NCBI GenBank assembly: GCA_910585135.1
Contig: CAJUEB010000159.1
Location: 1-5,056 of the forward strand
Source of the DNA: an uncultured Eubacteriales bacterium
GTDB taxonomy: Bacteria; Bacillota; Clostridia; Peptostreptococcales; Anaerovoracaceae
Length of the DNA: 5,056 bases
Direction: 5' to 3'
Below are positions 1-4,835 of this stretch, piece by piece (positions within the stretch are counted from its first letter, which is position 1; every line of letters begins with the position of its first letter). The translations under genes and the position numbers were made by a program. The notes under the pieces were generated by a model. The model had not been told where the DNA came from and searched no databases. It worked only from the letters and a program-made list of their open reading frames with translations.

Positions 1-400
1 AAGAACTGCATCTGGCAAACGCTCCACTGTCAATCACCTGTACGGAATCCGGAATATCAATGGATTCCAGTTTTTCGCAGTCCATAAACGCGAGAGCTCC
101 AATTTCAAGCAGTCCCTCCGGCAGTGTGACGGAAGAAAGGTTTTTGCACCGCTCAAAGGCTGCACTTGAGATTTCGGTAAGTCCTTTCGGGAGTATGACG
201 CTGGTGATCGTATCATTATAGCGAAAAGTGTCCTGCAGCTGCGTTACCCCGTCCGGGATCACAACCGCGCCGCCCGGACCATGGTATTCCGTCAGGATAC
301 CGTTTTCAATGACAAAGTCCGTATTCGATGCGTTCGCTGAACAGAACAGCAGCAGCACCAGATAGAAACCGGAAAGCAGTCTTTTCCATAAGTTATTCAT
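1..400 (-). CDS. BspA-type leucine-rich-repeat exported protein (partial, 3' end beyond window)
   Basis: I read 133 codons from an ATG at 400 down to the window edge, so the C-terminal part is missing. The start is supported by GGAGGT 8 nt upstream. The first 25 or so residues form a signal peptide: a basic start (MNNLWKRLL), a hydrophobic core and an ANA cleavage-like site. After a short lead (FVIENGILTEYHG) come LRR_5/BspA-type repeats with a period of about 23 residues, seen as PKGLTEISSAAFERCKNL, PEGLLEIGALAFMDCEKL and PDSVQVIDSGAFARC. This family is common on the surface of gut Clostridia and Treponema, where it serves adhesion or unknown binding roles; no enzyme function is expected. 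It starts 21 bp after the stop of the SLH gene on the same strand, and I see no promoter between them, so the two are probably cotranscribed. Whether it carries its own cell-wall anchor cannot be seen here. Confidence 0.9.
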   Translation of the reverse strand, partial: MNNLWKRLLSGFYLVLLLFCSANASNTDFVIENGILTEYHGPGGAVVIPDGVTQLQDTFRYNDTITSVILPKGLTEISSAAFERCKNLSSVTLPEGLLEIGALAFMDCEKLESIDIPDSVQVIDSGAFARCSS

Positions 401-421
401 TTGAGATACCTCCATTTTGAT

Positions 422-1972
422 TTATGATTTTACAGCAAGATACAGCCGGTAAATCGCTGCAATTGCCTGTTCAATGGTATATGTCCCCTGCGGGTCAAAC
501 CTTCCGGACGAACCGCCGCCCATTACCGGGGTACCGTTCGGAGCCTGCAATGCGGCGACTGCCTGAACAGCCGGTTTTGCATATTCACCGGTCTGCTCAA
601 AATCGCTGAATGCAAGGGGGAGCGCATTCGGTGTGATGCCAAGCAGGTCGGCGGCTTTCGCGATCATCACCGCCGCGTCCTGACGGGTGAGCTGGGCATA
701 GGGATGAAAGCTGCCATCCGGGAAACCGGATATAATACCGGTTTCCGCAGCATCCGCGATTGAGGTCTCGTCATAGGAACTATGGCTGGATACATCCCAA
801 AAGCGTTCCTGTGAAGGCACGCGCGATTTGCGAATGACGGATGGCCGTTCTGTTTCCAGCATTTGCATGATCAGTTTGCAGAAATCGCGCCGCGAAGCAG
901 GCTTTATATACAGCCAATCCACATCAGCCGGGATCAGTCTGACAGTACGAGCCGCATTTACTTCGGCCTCAGCCCAGGCGCTTATGTTGGCAACAGCAGG
1001 AATTTGCGATCCTGCAAGCCCCACTTCGACTGATGGCTCCGAACTTACGAAGATGTGTTCTTCACTCTGATAAAGCAGTTCCCCATACCGATTATATAAA
1101 TAATAAGTGCTTTCATCAAGGGACTGCACCGTTACCGTATGCGGTGTATCGGCAGGGAAAAGGCAGTTGGGGATTTCTTTGCCGCTGTCCAGAAAGAGTA
1201 CGCCATGTTCTTTCCCTTTCGTATACCGTGCGGTATGATATGTCCCGTCGCTTAGCTCATCGTACTGGAATGGTATGACCTCGTTCAGATTGAAATCAAT
1301 TACGCCGCACTTTCCGTCTTTTTTCAGGATCATATACCCATCATTCCAGTGCGGGACCCAGGAATAAACTTTGTTTCCAATATCGATTTTAGGATCTTCG
1401 TCGTACTCAAAAGGTAAAAGTACCGTTTGTAAATCGCGGTCAACGATCCCGAAAAGCCAGCGAAAAGTCTCCGCCGGGATGTATTCCCCACTGCGTGAGG
1501 GGATCTTATCCTTTTGCACTAAAAATCGGCCGCGGGCATCCTGCGCAATGATTTGAAAATCGGCGTCAACCTTTTCCATGCTGCCGTCCAGCTTCAAAAG
1601 GTGGTATTCTGCCAGCGCAGTGCCGATAAAAGTGCTTGCCCAGAGAAGGGGTTCATCATCGATTGGATAGAAAGAATGAACGGATATCGTATCTGCATTG
1701 CTTTCCTGCCACGGGACGCGAAGCAATGCGTCCCCAGTCTGGCGATTGATCACTTCGAGATCGCTGCCCCTGCTGGATGCCGGAATCCCCTGAATCAGGA
1801 TGGAGTCGATCCGGAAGTTCGGATATTCCTTTTGCATGGTGCGTTTCTCGGCGCCATTGATTGGAGATACCGTCTCTGCGCCTGCTTCGCTGGTACTCGA
1901 ACGGTCGGATGCAAAGACGGTGCCGGTCATCAGCAGTACCGCCATGCCGACGCATAAGATTTGTTTTTTCAT
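422..1972 (-). CDS. Exported WG-repeat-like protein with C-terminal SLH domains
   Basis: This 516-residue protein starts at the ATG at 1972, behind GGGAGG (1981-1986 on the complement) at 8 nt spacing. Residues 1-21 are a signal peptide (MKKQILCVGMAVLLMTGTVFA). The middle has weak WG-type beta-propeller repeats: FGIVDRDLQTVLLPFEYDE near 174-192, CGVIDFNLNEVIPFQYDEL near 222-240, and a degenerate HGVLFLDSGKEIP near 256-268. The C-terminus has S-layer homology modules. A partial one lies near 331-374 (WAEAEVNAARTVRLIPADV, then RRDFCKLI), a clear one near 391-440 (FWDVS, AAETGIISGFPDGSFHP, TRQDAAVMIAKA) and a degenerate one near 454-508. SLH modules hold proteins to secondary cell-wall polymers, so the protein is expected on the cell surface; its ligand is unknown. 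It is the first gene of an operon with the LRR gene and is divergent from the DUF4855-like gene. No copy of the local GTTTACAT-type promoter was found for it. Confidence 0.88.
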   Translation of the reverse strand: MKKQILCVGMAVLLMTGTVFASDRSSTSEAGAETVSPINGAEKRTMQKEYPNFRIDSILIQGIPASSRGSDLEVINRQTGDALLRVPWQESNADTISVHSFYPIDDEPLLWASTFIGTALAEYHLLKLDGSMEKVDADFQIIAQDARGRFLVQKDKIPSRSGEYIPAETFRWLFGIVDRDLQTVLLPFEYDEDPKIDIGNKVYSWVPHWNDGYMILKKDGKCGVIDFNLNEVIPFQYDELSDGTYHTARYTKGKEHGVLFLDSGKEIPNCLFPADTPHTVTVQSLDESTYYLYNRYGELLYQSEEHIFVSSEPSVEVGLAGSQIPAVANISAWAEAEVNAARTVRLIPADVDWLYIKPASRRDFCKLIMQMLETERPSVIRKSRVPSQERFWDVSSHSSYDETSIADAAETGIISGFPDGSFHPYAQLTRQDAAVMIAKAADLLGITPNALPLAFSDFEQTGEYAKPAVQAVAALQAPNGTPVMGGGSSGRFDPQGTYTIEQAIAAIYRLYLAVKS

Positions 1973-2012
1973 TACCGTATCCTCCCGAATGTTTTAAAAC
2001 TTTTTCAAACGC

Positions 2013-2041
2013 GTTTACATAGCGTTCCTCCATTTCTTTTT
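2013..2041 (+). promoter_or_regulatory. Promoter P1, TcdR-type, for the DUF4855-like gene
   Basis: TTTACA (2014-2019), a 16-nt spacer and CTTTTT (2036-2041). The wider match GTTTACAT-N11-ATTTCTTTTT is shared, at exactly the same spacing, with the promoters before the sigma and holin genes. The -10 ends 42 nt before the ATG at 2084. TTTACA is the -35 hexamer described for promoters of TcdR/BotR/TetR/UviA sigma factors; assigning it to the sigma factor in this window is inference. Confidence 0.72.
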
Positions 2042-2066
2042 TAAAGGTGCGGCCGTAAAAAAGAAA
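2033..2066. repeat. 11-bp inverted repeat overlapping P1 -10 and leader
   Basis: TTTCTTTTTTA (2033-2043) is the exact reverse complement of TAAAAAAGAAA (2056-2066), with a 12-bp centre. The left arm covers the -10 of P1 and would be mostly upstream of the transcript start. The repeat is therefore better read as a DNA-level site (operator or strand-opening region) than as an RNA hairpin. All pairs are A/T except one, so low-complexity chance is possible. Confidence 0.35.
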
Positions 2067-2083
2067 AATTGGAGGAAACCATT

Positions 2084-3088
2084 ATGGAAAGACCCCCAAC
2101 CAGACTGCTGTTTGTCCCGACAGGCAAAGTATCGTCTTCTGAGGACTACAAACAGATCTCATTGACGGAATTCAAGCAGATGCAAGAGGTAACCGGATAT
2201 GTCCTGACCCCGACCGGAACGTACAGCGTCTATCAGGAAAACTTCAAAGCATATACGGAAGCGTTGGACGCTCAAATCAAGCAGCTGCCTGACGGCAAGC
2301 CGTATTACATCGGCATCCCCGTTATCGATGCGAGCGACGTGTACCAGTACAATAGCAGCCATTATACCGCTCGGAAAGCCTTTGTTATCGGAATGAACAA
2401 CAAATATGGCGGTACCGGGCGGCTGAAGGGCTTCTACTTCACGAATGAACGCGTCTTTGGCACGGTTTCTGCGAGTCCGCCGGTTTCAAACGCTATTGTA
2501 AAGCTGATGAACGATCTGGCGTATACCATTCGCAACGATCCCAATTCCAAGATTTATAAGGAGTTCATCTGGGCCCCGTATCTCGGATACAATTCCACCT
2601 ACTACTCGATCAATCAAAACCTTGGCATTGTTGCCAACCGCACGAACATTTTCAATACCATTTATCTGCAAAGTGGACATTTCTTCACCCCGCAGCGCGG
2701 AGATGGGAAGGGCTGGAACAGTAGCAAACGGACAGGGCAGCCGAAAGAGAATCTTGACCTCGCCCGCAAATGCGCCAGGGAAAACAAGGTTTTCAACTAT
2801 ACCGCAAATAATGATGCCTTTGTGATTTCCAGCACGCCGGTTGGCGGTTCAAAGACCTCCACCACCAAGATTGCGATCGATGTGGAAGCGCAGGATGAAT
2901 TGAAGCGGCAGCAGGCAACCTATGCGCCGCTTTATGAAAGCGAATGCGAGGCATATGAGCCGCTGCTCATGAACAACGCCTGCCCATTTGTGTTCTATGC
3001 CGGTTCATATAACGGGATCGTCGACTGCCATTTGTATCTGTCGATCGACGCATTTTATCTGAACGGCAGTTGTAGGCTGCCAGTGTAA
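2084..3088 (+). CDS. DUF4855-like protein without signal peptide
   Basis: This 334-residue protein starts at ATG 2084, with GGAGGA (2071-2076) 7 nt upstream. An in-frame TTG at 2069 overlaps this ribosome binding site and is not a credible start. I tentatively place it in DUF4855 from memory of that family's pattern: LKGFYFTNERVFG (115-127, a GFY..E motif), FIWAPYLGYN (161-170, WxPY motif), NLGIVANRTNIFNTIYLQSGHFF (179-201) and IAIDVEAQDELKR (263-275, a late acidic strand), then a YAPLYESECEAY helix. Spaced strand-end acidic residues (E122, D266, E268) suggest a TIM-barrel hydrolase-like fold; this is inference and no activity is assigned. The N-terminus (MERPPTRLLFVPTGK) has no signal peptide, no transmembrane segment is visible, and no wall-anchoring domain follows. 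It has its own TcdR-type promoter and a downstream terminator, so it is monocistronic. Its promoter partners (sigma factor, holin) suggest it could be a holin-released protein. Confidence 0.85.
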   Translation: MERPPTRLLFVPTGKVSSSEDYKQISLTEFKQMQEVTGYVLTPTGTYSVYQENFKAYTEALDAQIKQLPDGKPYYIGIPVIDASDVYQYNSSHYTARKAFVIGMNNKYGGTGRLKGFYFTNERVFGTVSASPPVSNAIVKLMNDLAYTIRNDPNSKIYKEFIWAPYLGYNSTYYSINQNLGIVANRTNIFNTIYLQSGHFFTPQRGDGKGWNSSKRTGQPKENLDLARKCARENKVFNYTANNDAFVISSTPVGGSKTSTTKIAIDVEAQDELKRQQATYAPLYESECEAYEPLLMNNACPFVFYAGSYNGIVDCHLYLSIDAFYLNGSCRLPV

Positions 3089-3454
3089 CACCGTGTTTTC
3101 TGCCGGACTTTTGTTCTGCCTTCAGCATAGCACAGGTTTCAGGAGATGGCAACAGTCTCTGCAAAAACGTCTATTTTAGAGGTAAAAACGCATTGCTTAG
3201 GCACAGAAAGGGGGGCTTCGGTTTGTCCGAAGCCCCTTTATACTGGCAGCCAGCAGCGCGGACAACGCATAACAGACATCAGACGTTTGCTGCGTTTCAT
3301 TTCAAAATAGCGTCTGGATAATGAAATACAGGGCAATCATGGTTGTGAATTCCGAAAACCACTATCTTTTACTTCCGGGAAAAGAATAACATGATATTGC
3401 CTGTCAAACAAGTGCTTAAAAAATGTAGGTTTTTAATGCAAAAAACGCGTGGAA
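3089..3454. other. Convergent intergenic gap without genes
   Basis: These 366 bp lie between the ends of the DUF4855-like gene and the sigma gene. Apart from the hairpin terminator at 3207-3241 I see only weak structure: CAGACG (3280-3285) facing CGTCTG (3311-3316), and an A/T-only inverted repeat at 3416-3436. No reading frame here has a ribosome binding site or family-like protein. No strong terminator for the leftward sigma gene is visible. Confidence 0.7.
3207..3241 (+). terminator. Rho-independent terminator after the DUF4855-like gene
   Basis: A perfect 10-bp G/C-rich stem: GGGGCTTCGG (3212-3221), loop TTTGT, CCGAAGCCCC (3227-3236), followed by TTTAT. It lies about 120 nt past the stop at 3088. 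The U tract is short on the plus strand and CTTTC on the other, so it may also weakly stop leftward transcription from the sigma gene. Confidence 0.75.
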
Positions 3455-4168
3455 TCATTTGCCGTTGTGCGCATGATCCGGTAAAAATGCAGATTCCTCT
3501 GGAGCAACGGTCGCCAACTCGTGGCAAAACTGTTCATAATATTGCCTGGCTTTTTTTAGCGCCCGGCGCTTGGTTTGATTGACGCTCTGCCGACTTACAC
3601 CAAGCTGTCTTGCGATTTCAGCGGCTGGGAAATTTTGGGTGCATGTCAACAGAAGAATCTTCATTTCATGATCTGACAAAACATCATGAAGCCGGGTATG
3701 ACCGATCGTGTCATATTTGTCGCAGGTTGCAGAACGCGCTTCGATCTCGTACAACTGCACTTCGGACAATGCTGACAGGCAAATCTCATTTGTACTAATT
3801 TTGACGGATTTTCGGGAATGTCGTATGTAGCTGTGATGGACAGACACTTTGAAATAGCGCAACAGGGCTGCGTCTTCCATAAAAGCATCCTTGAGATTGA
3901 TCTTATGAAGCATTTCCAGAAAATCAACAACAAGGATTTCGTAAGCATCTTCGGCTTTCAACAGCCGCGCGTATTTCCGAAGCAACGGCTGAAACTGCTC
4001 GATCAGCTCCAGCATGGCGGTCGTGTCATTATCTTGAACACGTGTAATTAAGAACCTGTATTCACAAGCCCAAAGCGGCGGCTGGACGGCATCTGACGCG
4101 GTCATGCTGCGCCGCTTTTCCTTGAAATCCGTCAGGATTCCTACGGAAAATCGTCTTCGCCTGACCAC
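3455..4168 (-). CDS. TcdR/BotR/UviA-type sigma factor (group 5 sigma-70), 5' end rebuilt by an inserted element
   Basis: The open frame gives 237 residues from a GTG at 4168; an ATG at 4105 is the alternative start. Codons 1-39 come from the inserted MITE-like element and native sequence begins at codon 40 (LITRVQDND). Region 2 spans about 48-120: TAMLELIEQFQPLLRKYARLL (50-70), then ILVVDFLEMLHKI and YFKVSVHHSYIRHSRK. Region 4 is about 160-214, with the helix-turn-helix AAEIARQLGVSRQSVNQTKRRALKKA (182-207). The order and spacing match TcdR as I recall it: an F-KPLVKKLSR-like stretch, a YIHKS-like stretch, and ISRQAVNKAKNRAFKK at the end. Proteins of this group drive clostridial toxin and bacteriocin genes from TTTACA promoters and often activate themselves; such a promoter lies just upstream (P2). 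The native start seems to be TTG 4228, now cut off by a TGA at 4193-4195. Neither element-borne start has a good ribosome binding site, so the gene may be silent, weakly expressed or carry a new N-terminus. Confidence 0.82.
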   Translation of the reverse strand: MVRRRRFSVGILTDFKEKRRSMTASDAVQPPLWACEYRFLITRVQDNDTTAMLELIEQFQPLLRKYARLLKAEDAYEILVVDFLEMLHKINLKDAFMEDAALLRYFKVSVHHSYIRHSRKSVKISTNEICLSALSEVQLYEIEARSATCDKYDTIGHTRLHDVLSDHEMKILLLTCTQNFPAAEIARQLGVSRQSVNQTKRRALKKARQYYEQFCHELATVAPEESAFLPDHAHNGK

Positions 4169-4213
4169 GCCATCTACCGACCATCCACCACTTCAGCTTA
4201 TGAATACAGGTTC
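4052..4213. mobile_element. 162-bp MITE-like insertion with 17-bp inverted repeats and TAA target duplication
   Basis: The left end GAACCTGTATTCACAAG (4052-4068) is the reverse complement of the right end (4197-4213, CTTATGAATACAGGTTC), with one mismatch in 17. TAA directly flanks both ends (4049-4051 and 4214-4216), as expected of a 3-bp target duplication. Some IS5-family groups duplicate TNA, so a non-autonomous IS5-related element is plausible but not proven. It is too short for a transposase and I recognise no transposase fragment. An internal 9-bp inverted repeat (4072-4080 / 4110-4118, AAAGCGGCG) is present. It sits in the fifth codon region of the sigma gene and, with the duplication, adds 165 bp (55 codons), which keeps frame but brings a TGA. 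Confidence 0.8.
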
Positions 4214-4225
4214 TAAATGGTATAA

Positions 4226-4240
4226 CAAAATAAAAACCTC
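4226..4240 (-). promoter_or_regulatory. Native ribosome binding site and TTG start of the sigma gene (now separated by the insertion)
   Basis: On the minus strand GAGG (4240-4237), extended as AAAAGAGG, precedes a TTG (4228-4226) by 8 nt. With the element and one TAA removed, this TTG opens MLYHLITRVQDND directly into the sigma gene, giving about 202 residues. The LYHLI start resembles the FYELI start of TcdR as recalled. With the element present the frame reads MLYHLEPVFIS and then TGA. Confidence 0.6.
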
Positions 4241-4278
4241 TTTTCCACTTGGCAGATGAGTGCTCAGATGGAAAAGAG
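4238..4278 (-). terminator. Second hairpin between holin and sigma genes, followed by a U-rich tract
   Basis: A perfect 10-bp inverted repeat: CTCTTTTCCA (4238-4247) and TGGAAAAGAG (4269-4278), with a 21-nt loop. On the minus strand it is followed by GTTTTTATTTTG, a terminator-like tail. Its second arm contains the native Shine-Dalgarno sequence of the sigma gene and its first arm overlaps the -10 of P2. The hairpin can therefore form fully only in transcripts reading through from the holin gene, not in those starting at P2. It could act as a back-up terminator or hide the sigma ribosome binding site on read-through RNA. Confidence 0.5.
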
Positions 4279-4301
4279 AAATTATTTTCCGGAATGTAAA
4301 C
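4273..4301 (-). promoter_or_regulatory. Promoter P2, TcdR-type, for the sigma gene (likely autoregulated)
   Basis: On the minus strand TTTACA (4300-4295), a 16-nt spacer and CTCTTT (4278-4273); the wider match is GTTTACAT-N11-ATTTCTCTTT. It shares the 11 bases CGCGTTTACAT with P1. The -10 ends 44 nt before the native TTG start, close to the 42 nt seen at P1. It starts just after the holin terminator U tract. Autoregulation is inferred, by analogy with TcdR, from the match to the other two promoters. Confidence 0.72.
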
Positions 4302-4308
4302 GCGCTAT

Positions 4309-4347
4309 AAAAAAACAGCGGAATTGAGGATTCCTCAACCCCGCTGT
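4309..4347 (-). terminator. Rho-independent terminator of the holin gene
   Basis: On the minus strand, ACAGCGG and CCGCTGT arms (4341-4347 with 4315-4321) continue through two G-U pairs into TTGAGG/CCTCAA, closing on a 3-nt loop, and end in seven U residues (A run at 4309-4315). The two mismatches in plus-strand reading become G-U pairs only in minus-strand RNA, which fixes the direction. It lies just after the holin stop at 4358. Confidence 0.9.
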
Positions 4348-4357
4348 CCGCCTGGAA

Positions 4358-4753
4358 TTAGTGTTTATCGTGGATCTGCAGCAGCAAGTCACGGATTTTC
4401 TGTGGCACTGGCAGCCCAAGCAGCGAAGCATTCTCTAAAAAGGAAATCCCTTCGTTGGAGATATAAAACAAGAGAATCGTTGTTCGGAGCGTGTTGCCAG
4501 ATTCAAGGAACTGCCGATCCAGAAGAACGCAAAGTGCTACCATGATAAACATTGTGATCTTTCGGAAGATTCCTTTTGCACCAATCTTGCTGGATGGTGT
4601 CCGGGTTGCGATTGCATTCATTACGCCAGTCACATAATCCGCGCAGGCAAGGGCGATTAAAACCGTGAGTAATTGATCGATTCCGCCAAGCTGCATACTC
4701 ACCCACACGCATATTCCTGCCAAACCAATCTTGATGGATTGATATCCGTCCAT
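4358..4753 (-). CDS. TcdE-family phage-type holin (toxin secretion/phage lysis holin)
   Basis: This 131-residue protein starts at ATG 4753, behind AAAGGAGG (4769-4762) at 8 nt spacing. The longer TTG start at 4774 lies upstream of that site and is rejected. Hydrophobic segments lie near 8-22, 27-48, 66-78 and 90-99. Hallmarks of the holin 4/TcdE family are ALACADYVTGVMNAI (34-48), SSKIGAKGIFRKI (54-66), FYISNEGISFLEN (96-108) and LGLPVPQKI (112-120). The last two match TcdE's YESVSILKN and CGLPVPKRL as recalled. Members make pores in the cytoplasmic membrane for prophage lysis; TcdE promotes release of C. difficile toxins. No endolysin, tail or other phage gene is visible nearby. It has its own promoter (P3) and terminator, upstream of the sigma gene on the same strand, which fits a dedicated export role as well as a prophage remnant. 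Confidence 0.93.
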   Translation of the reverse strand: MDGYQSIKIGLAGICVWVSMQLGGIDQLLTVLIALACADYVTGVMNAIATRTPSSKIGAKGIFRKITMFIMVALCVLLDRQFLESGNTLRTTILLFYISNEGISFLENASLLGLPVPQKIRDLLLQIHDKH

Positions 4754-4801
4754 GGTCAAAGCCTCCTTTCCCAATATTTGACGGCAGGAAGACCGCCTTA
4801 G

Positions 4802-4821
4802 CTGTAATAAAGAAATTACAG
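4802..4821. repeat. 7-bp inverted repeat over the -10 of P3
   Basis: CTGTAAT (4802-4808) and ATTACAG (4815-4821), separated by AAAGAA, straddle the CTTTAT -10 element of the holin promoter. It could be a regulator site or chance. P1 and P2 also have inverted repeats touching their -10, but the arm sequences differ. Confidence 0.3.
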
Positions 4822-4835
4822 GGGAGAATGTAAAC
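4807..4835 (-). promoter_or_regulatory. Promoter P3, TcdR-type, for the holin gene
   Basis: On the minus strand TTTACA (4834-4829), a 16-nt spacer and CTTTAT (4812-4807); the wider match is GTTTACAT-N11-ATTTCTTTAT. The -10 ends 53 nt before the holin ATG. It shares TTTACATTC and TAATTTCT with P2 at the same spacing. Confidence 0.72.

Larger units (their letters stand above)
1973..2083. other. Divergent intergenic control region
   Basis: This 111-bp gap separates the SLH operon (leftward) from the DUF4855-like gene (rightward). It holds the rightward TTTACA/CTTTTT promoter, an 11-bp inverted repeat around that promoter's -10, and the two ribosome binding sites (GGGAGG leftward, GGAGGA rightward). 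I could not find a convincing leftward promoter. The best leftward match, TTTTTC-N16-CTTTAA, keeps only half of the -35 hexamer. The SLH operon may therefore start within or beyond the 5' end of the neighbouring gene. Confidence 0.7.

Noticed and set aside
429..434. TTTACA inside the 3' end of the SLH gene, and TTTACA on the minus strand near 1426 and 2495
   Set aside because: None has CTYTWT at a 16-nt spacing and none lies before a start codon.
1656..2033. 125-residue minus-strand frame (MEERYVNAFEKVLKHSGGYG...) starting upstream of the SLH gene
   Set aside because: It overlaps the well-supported SLH coding sequence in another frame, its product resembles no family, and its start has no ribosome binding site of its own.
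2041..2075. Leftward TTTTTC-N16-CTTTAA as a fourth copy of the shared promoter, for the SLH operon
   Set aside because: Spacing fits, but only three of six -35 bases agree and the run is low-complexity pyrimidine sequence; chance is the simpler explanation.
2069..2083. TTG start giving five extra residues for the DUF4855-like protein
   Set aside because: The TTG abuts the GGAGGA that serves the ATG at 2084 and has no ribosome binding site of its own.
3280..3316. CAGACG/CGTCTG inverted repeat in the convergent gap
   Set aside because: Only six base pairs with a 25-nt loop and no U tract; not credible as a terminator or operator.
3416..3436. TTAAAAA/TTTTTAA repeat as a terminator for the sigma gene
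   Set aside because: The stem is entirely A/T and would be too weak to stop transcription by itself.
4754..4774. TTG start giving seven extra residues for the holin
   Set aside because: The extension contains the AAAGGAGG ribosome binding site of the ATG at 4753.
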